A stretch of DNA of 12,040 nucleotides from UBA11612 sp964475755 (GTDB lineage Bacteria > Pseudomonadota > Alphaproteobacteria > Rhodospirillales > Rhodospirillaceae), in contig CAYYXR010000059.1 of assembly GCA_964475755.1 (NCBI GenBank), positions 1-12,040 on the forward strand, read 5' to 3'. The notes under the pieces are model-generated. The model was not told the origin of the DNA. It ran no database searches and saw only the letters and a list, made by a program, of their open reading frames with translations. Position 1 is the stretch's first letter. Every line of letters begins with the position of its first letter. Positions 1-6,766 of this stretch are shown piece after piece. The translations under genes and the position numbers were made by a program.

Positions 1-52
1 ACGCGACCGCTCAACTAACATTCAAACCGGACCACTCAATGGGGGCACCTCA
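1..52 (+). mobile_element. Probable insertion-sequence end (inner terminal repeat, left flank)
   Basis: Bases 29-52 match, in inverted orientation, bases 11988-12012 at the other edge (about 21 of 25 positions with one gap). Read outward from the gene block both begin TGAGG(T/C)GCCCCC and end GTGGTCC; a terminal TG is typical of IS3-like and several other IS families. Just outside the repeat, the plus-strand frame 1-18 reads Thr-Arg-Pro-Leu-Asn-stop, which could be the last codons of a transposase ending 10 bases before its right-hand repeat. The transposase body lies outside the window, so the family is not established. The repeat match is seen directly; the IS assignment is inference. Confidence 0.5.
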
Positions 53-93
53 GCGCGACTTACCGTCGACGTTGATACGAATGTACTGACACT

Positions 94-107
94 TTCGATT
101 AATCGAA
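94..107. repeat. 14-bp perfect palindrome downstream of the acyltransferase gene
   Basis: TTCGATTAATCGAA is a perfect palindrome between the left IS-like repeat and the end of the minus-strand acyltransferase gene. A second small inverted repeat (TGCGC at 111-115, GCGCA at 121-125, 5-base loop) follows at once. Together they could form the 3' end structure of the minus-strand transcript, but no T-run follows on that strand, so a classical intrinsic terminator is not supported. It could equally be a protein-binding site or chance. Confidence 0.3.
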
Positions 108-141
108 TTGTGCGCTCGTTGCGCAAGACGGGGCCGGCGTC

Positions 142-843
142 TCAAGGATAACCGGCCTCATTCCTAGCAAGCCAATAGGCCCGACTATCAAGCTCCAGTG
201 TCAACAAACACGCATCTTTTTCATCTACGTTGCCATCGGTCACCGGGCGCAATAGCCGATCGCCATTGTCGGCCACGGTCTCGCGGAGGTTGGTTGTCGC
301 AACAAGGCTAAATCCCGTCGCGCGATGCATCATGAAACACGTTACGTTATGCTGAAGCAGATTTGCGATGACCCTCGCGTCCGGGCTATTTTGAAACACC
401 CATTGCAGCAGCGCGTGTTCCGTGTGGACCATTAGACCACGCACGGGCGGACGCGCGCCGAGAATTGAATTGTCAACTTCGACAGTCTTTTCATCGTGAA
501 CGATCAGCGCGTAGTGACCAACCAGTTCACCGTCTTGCGTATAGATCAGGAAAAATATGCGGTTTGCATCGACGCTCAACTCACGCAGTCGGTTTTGGGT
601 TCGCACCTCGGTCGGCGAGAAGCGGCTCAGAAAATAATCCATGAATTGCCGGCGCCAATCTGTTAAATCGCGAACGAGGTCCGGATTGTCAGCATCTTCA
701 GGTACAAGCGCCCGCAGGATCGCAACCGCACTTCCGTTGGGCATCACGACCGGCAAAGTAGGGGGCGGATCGTCCCCTTCACTTCCCTTCATATTTTCAA
801 AGGCTGCTCGGAGATTGTTCATCACGAGGGTAAGAGACTCCAT
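142..843 (-). CDS. GNAT-family N-acyltransferase
   Basis: This 233-residue protein resembles GNAT (RimJ/RimL-like) acetyltransferases. Residues from about 40 read as the typical N-terminal element (LRALVPEDA, then a DWRRQF segment). Residues 95-110 (FFLIYTQDGELVGHYAL) form the central strands, and 125-180 carry the stretch ending NLLQHN...MMHRATGF, matching the usual L..N..a..ly...GF acyl-CoA-binding end of the fold. GNAT enzymes move an acyl group from acyl-CoA to an amine. In sugar-biosynthesis loci they often acylate an amino sugar, so a plausible acceptor is the 4-amino sugar made by the plus-strand operon. That link is inference. The first 35 residues are acidic, proline-containing and not part of the fold. 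The gene is last in the minus-strand block and is separated from its upstream neighbour by 112 bases holding a hairpin. The ATG at 843 has only a weak GGAAA ribosome site. Confidence 0.72.
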   Translation of the reverse strand: MESLTLVMNNLRAAFENMKGSEGDDPPPTLPVVMPNGSAVAILRALVPEDADNPDLVRDLTDWRRQFMDYFLSRFSPTEVRTQNRLRELSVDANRIFFLIYTQDGELVGHYALIVHDEKTVEVDNSILGARPPVRGLMVHTEHALLQWVFQNSPDARVIANLLQHNVTCFMMHRATGFSLVATTNLRETVADNGDRLLRPVTDGNVDEKDACLLTLELDSRAYWLARNEAGYP

Positions 844-903
844 GTGCGCATGTTTCCGTCAATTGGCGAGATTGTACGGCAAACGGTGAAGTATATTTCT
901 TCA

Positions 904-920
904 AAGAGCCTGCGGCTCTT
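904..920 (-). terminator. Intergenic hairpin between adenylating enzyme and acyltransferase genes
   Basis: AAGAGCC (904-910), a TGC loop and GGCTCTT (914-920) make a perfect 7-bp stem. On the minus strand the stem is followed by TGAAGAAATATAC rather than a clean U-tract, so it would be a weak or partial terminator, an attenuator, or an mRNA-stabilising structure. It sits in the 112-base gap after the adenylating-enzyme stop and could lower acyltransferase expression relative to the upstream genes. The structure is seen directly; its function is inferred. Confidence 0.35.
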
Positions 921-955
921 ATAATTACTTTGCCGACATACATCGTTTTGACCTC

Positions 956-2437
956 TCATGGCCCCTTTTTCCGTAATCCCGCCCCGTAAGTTTCGCGAAT
1001 AGCCAAACGATCGAGCTTTCCATTTTTATTGGTGGGGACTTCCGCGAGGACGTGTATTTTACGCGGAATCATGTAGGCAGGCAGCCGCTCCCGTAAGTGC
1101 GCCCGAACGTCAGTGAGCGACACCGGCCGCGAAGCATGAAGAGCGGCAACGATGATTTTCGACTCGTCTCCACCCTCCGTAAAACACACTGCCCCTTCTA
1201 CCCCCTCTAGCGTACACAAATGAGCTTCGGTATCCATGAGCTCGACGCGGTGACCGGCAATTTTTACCTGCGCATCCAGCCGTCCCTTGCAGATATAGAC
1301 CTCATCAAATGCCACCACCTTGTCACCGGTGGCATACCAGCGCTCGCCTCCGCTCACAATAAAGCGGTGAGAATCGCGTGCGTGGAGATACCCGGGCGTG
1401 ATTTGCGCGCCGGCGACAAACAGCTCACCTGTGCTTTCATCTATGCGCATCTCATTACCGGGAAGCAGCTTTCCGATCGGCGCATAGCCAAACTGAGCAA
1501 ACCGCTCCTCATCACCCGGTTTACAATGATGGAAGAACGTCCATGGAGCCACTTCCGTGCTGCCGTAGAAATTATACGCGTCTCCAGAGCCGACAAGGTT
1601 CAAGCTGTAGCTCAGAATATCGAGATGAAGGGGCTCGCCGCAATTGATGAGAATTCGCAAAGACGTTCCGGGAACCCCATCAGGAAATTTGCGTTTTATG
1701 CGCGCAACCGTGGACGGAACCGTAATCAAAACCGTCACGCCGTCGTCGGCTAAATTCTCGGTTGGAAGAAATACTTCTGCGGCGCTCAGAGCCGGCGCAA
1801 TCGCGCCTCCTACCATCCAACACGTAAACAAGACGGGAATGGAAATCACAAAACTGAAATCATAGTAATCTGCGAAAATATCTGTTGAGTGCAAAGGCAG
1901 TATCTTTAATAGATTCTCGATAACAGGAATGTAGTTTCCATGAGTAATGGGTACACCCTTAGGCTCTCCCGTCGACCCGGACGTAAAATAGATCATCGCC
2001 AAATCGTTGGCATCATATTCAATCTGATTGAACTCTGTTTCCGCGTCGGTCCCGGCAAGTATCGCCAGATCTTCGATCGTTGCTCCGACACGCATCGCCG
2101 CCTCCGCGATGGGCTCAGGAAGGTCTTCATCTGAGAAAATAAGCGCAGGACAGAGATCGTCGATGATGCCGCAGTTCCTTAATGGCGGCGCGCTTCGGCT
2201 GAGCGGAACCCATGTGTTGCCAGACAAGATAATGGCCAGGATCGCGGCATACGTCTCAGGGCTCTTAGTCCCCAACGTCACGATCGGCGCCCGCTTCTTT
2301 CCGCTCAAAGCGGTATTTATACGCCTCGCTGTGCGCAAGAACTCTGCGTACGAAATCCGTATTTGCCCACGCACATACGCATCGCCGCGCGAAGATTTTA
2401 GCGTCGAATAAAGTTGCCGGTAAAAATCGTCGATCAT
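956..2437 (-). CDS. Stand-alone amino-acid-type adenylation enzyme (AMP-binding, DltA/NRPS-like)
   Basis: This 493-residue ANL-superfamily enzyme activates a carboxylic acid, probably an amino acid, as its adenylate. The core motifs are in order: A3 P-loop FTSGSTGEPKG (151-161), A4 YDFS (192-195), GEPL (267-270), A5 NFYGSTE (289-295), A7 YATGD (368-372), A8 GRLDAQVKIAGHRVEL (385-400) and A10 PTNKNGKLDR (468-477), with the catalytic lysine at K474. The Asp of A4 (D193) is the residue that in NRPS and DltA domains grips the substrate alpha-amino group, favouring an amino acid over an aryl or fatty acid. The protein ends 16 residues after A10, so there is no fused carrier or condensation domain. 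No carrier-protein gene is seen in the window. It follows the dioxygenase gene by 84 bases in the same direction and is probably co-transcribed. No strong ribosome site precedes the ATG at 2437. The substrate cannot be read with confidence. Confidence 0.88.
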   Translation of the reverse strand: MIDDFYRQLYSTLKSSRGDAYVRGQIRISYAEFLRTARRINTALSGKKRAPIVTLGTKSPETYAAILAIILSGNTWVPLSRSAPPLRNCGIIDDLCPALIFSDEDLPEPIAEAAMRVGATIEDLAILAGTDAETEFNQIEYDANDLAMIYFTSGSTGEPKGVPITHGNYIPVIENLLKILPLHSTDIFADYYDFSFVISIPVLFTCWMVGGAIAPALSAAEVFLPTENLADDGVTVLITVPSTVARIKRKFPDGVPGTSLRILINCGEPLHLDILSYSLNLVGSGDAYNFYGSTEVAPWTFFHHCKPGDEERFAQFGYAPIGKLLPGNEMRIDESTGELFVAGAQITPGYLHARDSHRFIVSGGERWYATGDKVVAFDEVYICKGRLDAQVKIAGHRVELMDTEAHLCTLEGVEGAVCFTEGGDESKIIVAALHASRPVSLTDVRAHLRERLPAYMIPRKIHVLAEVPTNKNGKLDRLAIRETYGAGLRKKGP

Positions 2438-2521
2438 AAGCGAAGTCTAGTTGGTTCGTTCAGGGGCTGCACGTTTTAGCCACTTGAGCGCACGCGCCGG
2501 AACGCCGTAATCCGCAGCCGA

Positions 2522-3142
2522 CTATTTGGCAGAACGCCGATTGGGCCCATTATGAGAAGATACAAAATACACCAACGACCGCCGCTCACCACTTTCAACC
2601 TTGGTGACCTCGTGCGGAAACTCGCAAAGACTCACCGTCATAGACTTGTAGAACGGAGAAAAGTGACGAGGGGGCCGGCCGCCGCCATGCACAATAAATT
2701 CACCGCCGGTGAAGTCTTCGCCCATTTGCAGGACGATGGCGGCGATATAGTCAGGATTGCTGTCCACGTCGAGGTGATGTCCCACGAAGGAGCCGGGCTT
2801 CATGGCATTTATCTGCATGCGGCGGATATGGACCTCTTCCAAGTCGAAAAGCTCTTTTAAGAACTCCAAATACTTTGGGCGAGTAACGATCTTATGAGCT
2901 TCATCAGAAATCGGACGGTTCACCAACTCTGGCGCTTCGACATCAGTCATAAAGCGTCCGACACTGACGTTATTCGGCTCTCCTGCATCACCCACGTCCA
3001 CGTGTTCGTATGGCAATTGCAACGTTAGCGATTCCAGCCAGTCAAAGTCGCTTTCGTCCATGAAGCTTTCTGGAATTGACAAAAGCACGGTCCCATCGCT
3101 GAAAAGCTGGCTTTTCAGTTCTTGCGCTGAAGCGCCGGGCAT
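2522..3142 (-). CDS. 2-oxoglutarate/Fe(II)-dependent dioxygenase
   Basis: This 206-residue protein is a single-domain prolyl-4-hydroxylase-like oxygenase. The metal triad is visible: H123 and D125 in the HLD motif, and the distal H177 in FPHEV. R188 lies 11 residues after H177, where it would hold the 2-oxoglutarate carboxylate. GGEFIVHGGG (146-155) is the usual strand before the distal histidine. Such enzymes hydroxylate, desaturate or otherwise oxidise an unactivated carbon using O2 and 2-oxoglutarate. I start it at the ATG at 3142, one base after the upstream TGA (3144-3146), with GGGAG nine bases upstream. The frame stays open to 3238, but that extension overlaps the upstream gene and does not look like domain sequence. 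Placed between an unknown protein and an adenylating enzyme, it may hydroxylate the activated acid or its product. After the TAG stop the same frame is open for 24 more codons. Confidence 0.85.
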   Translation of the reverse strand: MPGASAQELKSQLFSDGTVLLSIPESFMDESDFDWLESLTLQLPYEHVDVGDAGEPNNVSVGRFMTDVEAPELVNRPISDEAHKIVTRPKYLEFLKELFDLEEVHIRRMQINAMKPGSFVGHHLDVDSNPDYIAAIVLQMGEDFTGGEFIVHGGGRPPRHFSPFYKSMTVSLCEFPHEVTKVESGERRSLVYFVSSHNGPNRRSAK

Positions 3143-3143
3143 T

Positions 3144-4424
3144 TCAAGCAACTCCCAGATAATTGTTTCGAAGGTATAAGGTCGGAAGACGGCGTTTATG
3201 CCAGAAGAGAGGCGCCATTCGCAAATGATCGGCTCCAAAAATCAGAGGGTTCACTATCCGGTCTGCAATAACATGACCCATCGTCGCGTACTCCGCCGAT
3301 TGGGCGCTGAAAATATCTCGCACTTTGTCGTCCTTCGCCCCAGGAAACCATCGCCGATATAGCTCTTTTCGAGAAAATGCGATAGCCGTCAGTTGCTCTT
3401 CGTCCAAGCCAGTCTCTCCGAAATCACCCGCCGCCAGGCGGTTCTTTACAATTTCGAGGTAATTTTGCCACTCGGCCGGGCCTCCGCAAAGGTCGGTGAA
3501 CAAGGGGGTCTGAATTTCGACGGGAGCGTTCGCAGCCAGCGATTCCTGGCTTTCAATGAGCTGGTTGCGAAAACGATCCGAACTTAGTCCAATCCTTTGA
3601 AGCGTTTCCTCTGAGAATCCTTCGAAATCACCTATGGCGACAATAAAGCGCACATCAACGCCGACCGATCTGAAGACTTCATCTAGGAGCGGTAAAATGC
3701 CAAGGAATCGCTTGGCGACGACGCCGATACCCGAGCCCAGTTTGTCAAATGTGTAGCGATATAAATTGCTCGCGACTTCTTTGGCCTCATAATCAGGGCA
3801 GACGGGCGTGACCATGGTTAGCTGTTCGCCCGCAAGGCCGCGTTCGAGCCATTGAACGACCCGATCAAGTTCCTCCTCGCTTGGCGTGGCGACGTCTCTT
3901 CGTTCCAGAATGCGCGACAAATCTCGCGTTATTTTTGCATCCAGCCGATAGACGCACTGATAACGCTCATGCAACAGGGAATTCGTGTCATCTCTAAGGA
4001 ACAAAAGCAGAAGGCTTGCGAGCGACGGCTTAATGCCCTCGACCAACGGCATCTTAATTGTCACGCGTTCGCTATTTGAAACACCCGGCCCCGACCGCAC
4101 TTTCCATTCGAACCCAGGAATGCGATCACGGATCAGACTGTAAATCGCTTCGTTGCGGGGAACGCCTTCCCATCCGTCTGTACCCGCGCTCCACCGACTG
4201 TCGCCTATGGCGCGTTTGCTGTTTTCACGGCGGCGCTGTGCAATTTCAGCGGCCCTTGTCCGAACAAGCGTCCGGAGATTTTCATACTCTTCTGCGCTCA
4301 GGCCGATGCGTTCAAAATCATGGGCGTCCAAGTCCTTTACCAGCGCGTTGATCAGCAGCCGGCTATTGCGTCGCGGTATCAGTTTATTGCGCGCTATTAT
4401 TTCGCGAGCATCGAGATAATGCAT
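3144..4424 (-). CDS. Unrecognised conserved-looking protein, about 426 residues
   Basis: I do not recognise this family. The protein looks soluble, with no signal peptide and no convincing membrane helix (a short LLLLFL run is flanked by charges). Using the ATG at 4424, residues 1-60 are charged and helical (YLDAREIIARNKLIPRRNSR). A central segment contains TPVCPDYE (about 208-215), then LGSGIGVVAKRFLGILPLLDEVF and a strand-like VDVRFIVAIGDFEGFSEE, suggesting an alpha/beta, possibly Rossmann-like, core. The C-terminus has a GADHLRMAPLFW...LPTLYLRNNYLG segment. The Cys-Pro-Asp-Tyr and Gly-Ala-Asp-His motifs are candidate active-site elements. It is first in the minus-strand block and its TGA is one base from the dioxygenase ATG, so the two are probably translationally coupled. 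A GTG at 4448 in the same frame would add eight residues; neither start has a good ribosome site. A synthase-plus-oxygenase pair as in isonitrile pathways is conceivable, but I see no diagnostic motif. Confidence 0.7.
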   Translation of the reverse strand: MHYLDAREIIARNKLIPRRNSRLLINALVKDLDAHDFERIGLSAEEYENLRTLVRTRAAEIAQRRRENSKRAIGDSRWSAGTDGWEGVPRNEAIYSLIRDRIPGFEWKVRSGPGVSNSERVTIKMPLVEGIKPSLASLLLLFLRDDTNSLLHERYQCVYRLDAKITRDLSRILERRDVATPSEEELDRVVQWLERGLAGEQLTMVTPVCPDYEAKEVASNLYRYTFDKLGSGIGVVAKRFLGILPLLDEVFRSVGVDVRFIVAIGDFEGFSEETLQRIGLSSDRFRNQLIESQESLAANAPVEIQTPLFTDLCGGPAEWQNYLEIVKNRLAAGDFGETGLDEEQLTAIAFSRKELYRRWFPGAKDDKVRDIFSAQSAEYATMGHVIADRIVNPLIFGADHLRMAPLFWHKRRLPTLYLRNNYLGVA

Positions 4425-4833
4425 GCTTGGCCAGAGGGTTGGAAACACGTCAACACAAAACGCGGCATATCTATCTCAGCGGCTACCACACGTCCAGTCC
4501 GCGATACCAAGCGCCGGGCACGAAGGGGCTAAAAATAGCGGTTTTCGATATAATTCATTGCACATAAAAAGCCTTACACGGTTTAATAGTAGATGAACGG
4601 CAAACCTGATCATCTTGTAAAATTTGCCGCCCCCCCCTTAAAGGATCACCTTGATATTTTCTTATCGGCAATCTTCCGTGAATTTGGCATGGCTCATCTT
4701 GGTATCGTTGTCCTGATCCAGGAAAATATGTCATCTAGAGAGCAGCGTGAACGCTTCGGTAAAGGTTCACAAACCCGCCATGACAAAGCCGGAATTTGAT
4801 TAGCAACTAAAAATGTAGGGAGAGATTTTCTCA
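4425..4833. promoter_or_regulatory. Divergent intergenic region with candidate promoter elements
   Basis: This gap separates the minus-strand block from the plus-strand flavin monooxygenase and should hold promoters for both. It is more AT-rich than its flanks in 4530-4600. A consensus-like TATAAT lies at 4549-4554 without a matching upstream box. A weak plus-strand pair is TTGCAC (4558-4563) and TTTAAT (4582-4587) with an 18-base spacer. An 8-base C run sits at 4630-4637. AGGGAGAG at 4817-4824 is a good ribosome site for the ATG at 4834. A 68-codon frame at 4593-4799 is listed separately. I see no clear operator or riboswitch. Confidence 0.35.
4593..4799 (+). CDS. Doubtful small ORF (68 residues) or gene remnant
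   Basis: This open frame in the divergent gap encodes a protein-like sequence: an N-terminal LVKFAAPPLKDHLDIFLSAI segment, then FREFGMAHLGIVVLIQE and a charged C-terminus (SSREQRERFGKG). The mix of hydrophobic and charged residues looks more like coding sequence than random DNA, but no ribosome site precedes the ATG and I cannot name a family. An 8-base C tract at 4630-4637 falls inside the frame. It could be a small real gene in the leader of the monooxygenase transcript, a fragment left by a rearrangement, or chance. Confidence 0.22.
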   Translation: MNGKPDHLVKFAAPPLKDHLDIFLSAIFREFGMAHLGIVVLIQENMSSREQRERFGKGSQTRHDKAGI

Positions 4834-5928
4834 ATGAACCTCGGCTATTTTACTATGCCCCTACATCCATTGGGATCTGATTACAGGAAAAACTTAGAGC
4901 AAGATAGGCAGGCAGCCGTCCTTGCAGATCAACTTGGGTTTTCCGAAGCCTTTTTTGGAGAGCATGTGTCGGACGCTACCGAGCAAATCACTTCATGCCT
5001 CATGTTCATCGCCTATTTGGCCAGTCAGACCTCCCAAATTAAGTTGGGCTCTGGCGTGCTGAATTTACCTAACGGCCACCCGGCCGCATTTGCCGCTCAG
5101 GTTGCCATGATCGATACGCTCTTAAATGGACGGTTTATTATGGGCATCGGACCCGGTGGCCTGGCATCTGACTGGGAGGTCTTTGAAACGCTCGATAAAG
5201 ACCGTCAGTCAATGTTTGTGGAGTGCATCGATCATATTTTGGCAATCTGGGAGCGTGACGCACCTTATGATATTTCGGGTGAGCACTGGAATATTTCCAC
5301 GAAGCGCACAAACGTGTCCGGCTCGGGTGTAGGGACAATGCCGAAGCCACTGCAAAGACCCCATCCCGAAATTGTATCGACAGTTCTTTCTCCAGATTCA
5401 AAGGGGCTGGCGATCGCCGCTGCGCGCGACTGGCACCCCATGTCATCCAACTATTTGCAAACGCAAAGTTTGCGAAATCACTGGAACAATTACAATGTAG
5501 CATGCAGAGCAAATGGAGCGGCAACAAATCCGAAAAACTGGAGAGTAGTCAGAAATATTTTCGTGGCAAATGATGAAGAGAGCGCGGTTAATTACGCCAA
5601 GTCTGCCGACGGGCCATACGCCCACAACATTCAGCAGATCTACGAAAAATTGTCCCGCTCGGGCCGGCTTGCCGTTTTCAAGGAAAGTCCCGACCAACCG
5701 GAAAGCGATTTAACATTACCTTACCTGATCGACCGGCTTGTTATTGCCGGAACACCCACTCAGGTGTGCGACCAGATAGTCGCATTGCGTGAAAAGACAG
5801 GTCCATTCGGCACGATTGTCTATGCTGGCGTGGACTGGGCGGACGACAAATTAGCCCGCTGCTCTATGGAGTTGATGGCAAAGTCCGTTATGCCCATGGT
5901 GAATAAAGCTGTGAACGAAGGCGCTTAA
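4834..5928 (+). CDS. LLM-class (luciferase-like) flavin-dependent monooxygenase
   Basis: This 364-residue protein belongs to the bacterial-luciferase-like TIM-barrel family, which uses reduced flavin and O2 to oxidise small organic substrates. Supporting features are the N-terminal strand NLGYFTMPLHP, the DRQAAVLADQLGFSEAFFGEH helix-strand (residues about 24-44), the IKLGSGVLNLPNGHP segment (about 69-83) typical of this family, the GRFIMGIGPGG loop (about 98-108) and the C-terminal VIAGTPTQVCDQIVALRE motif, in which G-T/S-P-x-x-V is characteristic. The length is normal for the family. The start is supported by AGGGAGAG nine bases upstream. It stands alone on the plus strand, with a divergent block to its left and a convergent methyltransferase to its right. 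The substrate is unknown. In this context it may oxidise a sugar or an acyl side chain, which is inference. A reductase partner supplying FMNH2 is not encoded in the window. Confidence 0.9.
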   Translation: MNLGYFTMPLHPLGSDYRKNLEQDRQAAVLADQLGFSEAFFGEHVSDATEQITSCLMFIAYLASQTSQIKLGSGVLNLPNGHPAAFAAQVAMIDTLLNGRFIMGIGPGGLASDWEVFETLDKDRQSMFVECIDHILAIWERDAPYDISGEHWNISTKRTNVSGSGVGTMPKPLQRPHPEIVSTVLSPDSKGLAIAAARDWHPMSSNYLQTQSLRNHWNNYNVACRANGAATNPKNWRVVRNIFVANDEESAVNYAKSADGPYAHNIQQIYEKLSRSGRLAVFKESPDQPESDLTLPYLIDRLVIAGTPTQVCDQIVALREKTGPFGTIVYAGVDWADDKLARCSMELMAKSVMPMVNKAVNEGA

Positions 5929-5932
5929 ATAA

Positions 5933-5956
5933 CGGCAAAGAGCCGAACGTCTTTTT
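5933..5956 (+). terminator. Weak candidate terminator after the flavin monooxygenase gene
   Basis: CGGC (5933-5936), a 5-base loop and GCCG (5942-5945) form a short stem. A five-T run follows at 5952-5956 after a 6-base gap. It lies four bases after the monooxygenase stop in the 94-base convergent gap, where a terminator is expected. The stem is only 4 bp and the T-run is displaced, so support is modest. Confidence 0.25.
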
Positions 5957-6022
5957 AGCGGCACGCCTGCATACATTTCGCAGATACGCCGAACACAAAA
6001 CGCCACTTCGCTGGCGGCCACA

Positions 6023-6766
6023 CTAAGGATTTCTGGTGCACCGCAAGTATCCATGCAGCGCCGTGGTAATCAGCAGCTTGGATTCCAGCTTCGTGTCTGG
6101 TTTAAATCTGTCGTTTTCCTTCAGAAAAGCCTTTACCGCAGACTTTGGGTTGTTGCCGGGCCCCCAAGACCGATTGGGAAACATATCGGCTGGCATATCT
6201 TCAATCACAGTATCGAGCACGACGACATAGCTGCCGCTTTTAACGAGCGGGCTATACATCCGCAGTTCCGAAAGCACATGATCGTGTGTGTGATTGGAAT
6301 CGAGCACGACCAATACCGGCGATGTGTCGTCCACGTTGTCGCAAACTTTTTTAAACGTTCCCGGATCGACGGACGAGCCCTCAATTAAAACGATTTCATT
6401 CGCGAACGGGTGAGATTCAATGGCTGCACGGTTGTGAGCGCGGATGTCGATATCCACTCCAACAACCTTGCCCTGATTACCGAGCAACTTCAGCATGGAG
6501 GCATAGAAAATTAATGAGCCACCATGCGCGATACCGGTTTCGATTATAGTGCCCGGCTTAATGGCCCATATGAGCTCTTGTAGAGCAAGGACATCTTGAG
6601 GGAATTGAATGATAGGCCGGCCAAGCCAAGAAAAATTGTAGGTATATTTGGCTGCGGCAGTATTGCGCATCCAATCTATGGATTGCCGCTTAAGGTCTGA
6701 GGCCTTTTCCAATAGATCTATATTTTCTTGGACCTCCCGCTGGAAGGCATCACTCTCATCCGACAT
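6023..6766 (-). CDS. CmcI / rhamnosyl O-methyltransferase family protein
   Basis: This 247-residue protein matches the cephalosporin-hydroxylase CmcI/rhamnosyl O-methyltransferase family, SAM-dependent and usually metal-assisted O-methyltransferases. Diagnostic segments are YNFSWLGRPIIQFPQD (43-57), the SAM-binding ETGIAHGGS (76-84), acidic residues D105 and D107 in VVGVDIDIR, DSNHTHDHV (156-164, likely metal or substrate contacts) and VVLDTVIEDMP (182-192). Despite the historical CmcI name, many relatives methylate sugar hydroxyls. Given the neighbouring nucleotide-sugar operon, O-methylation of a sugar or of its decoration is the most likely job, but this is inference. It is transcribed alone on the minus strand, away from the cytidylyltransferase operon and converging on the flavin monooxygenase. 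The ATG at 6766 has only a weak GGCGG-like upstream site. Confidence 0.85.
   Translation of the reverse strand: MSDESDAFQREVQENIDLLEKASDLKRQSIDWMRNTAAAKYTYNFSWLGRPIIQFPQDVLALQELIWAIKPGTIIETGIAHGGSLIFYASMLKLLGNQGKVVGVDIDIRAHNRAAIESHPFANEIVLIEGSSVDPGTFKKVCDNVDDTSPVLVVLDSNHTHDHVLSELRMYSPLVKSGSYVVVLDTVIEDMPADMFPNRSWGPGNNPKSAVKAFLKENDRFKPDTKLESKLLITTALHGYLRCTRNP

Noticed and set aside
1220..1753. 177-codon plus-strand open frame opposite the adenylating-enzyme gene
   Set aside because: It is antisense to a gene with complete family motifs, has no recognisable domain and no ribosome site; it is a shadow frame.
3143..3238. Longer start for the dioxygenase at 3238
   Set aside because: The extra 32 codons overlap the upstream gene; the ATG at 3142 has a GGGAG site and immediately follows the upstream stop.
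3144..4424. Isonitrile synthase (PvcA/DIT1-like) identity for the unknown protein next to the dioxygenase
   Set aside because: The synthase-plus-dioxygenase arrangement is suggestive, but I could not see diagnostic PvcA motifs, so it is kept only as a possibility to test by structure prediction.
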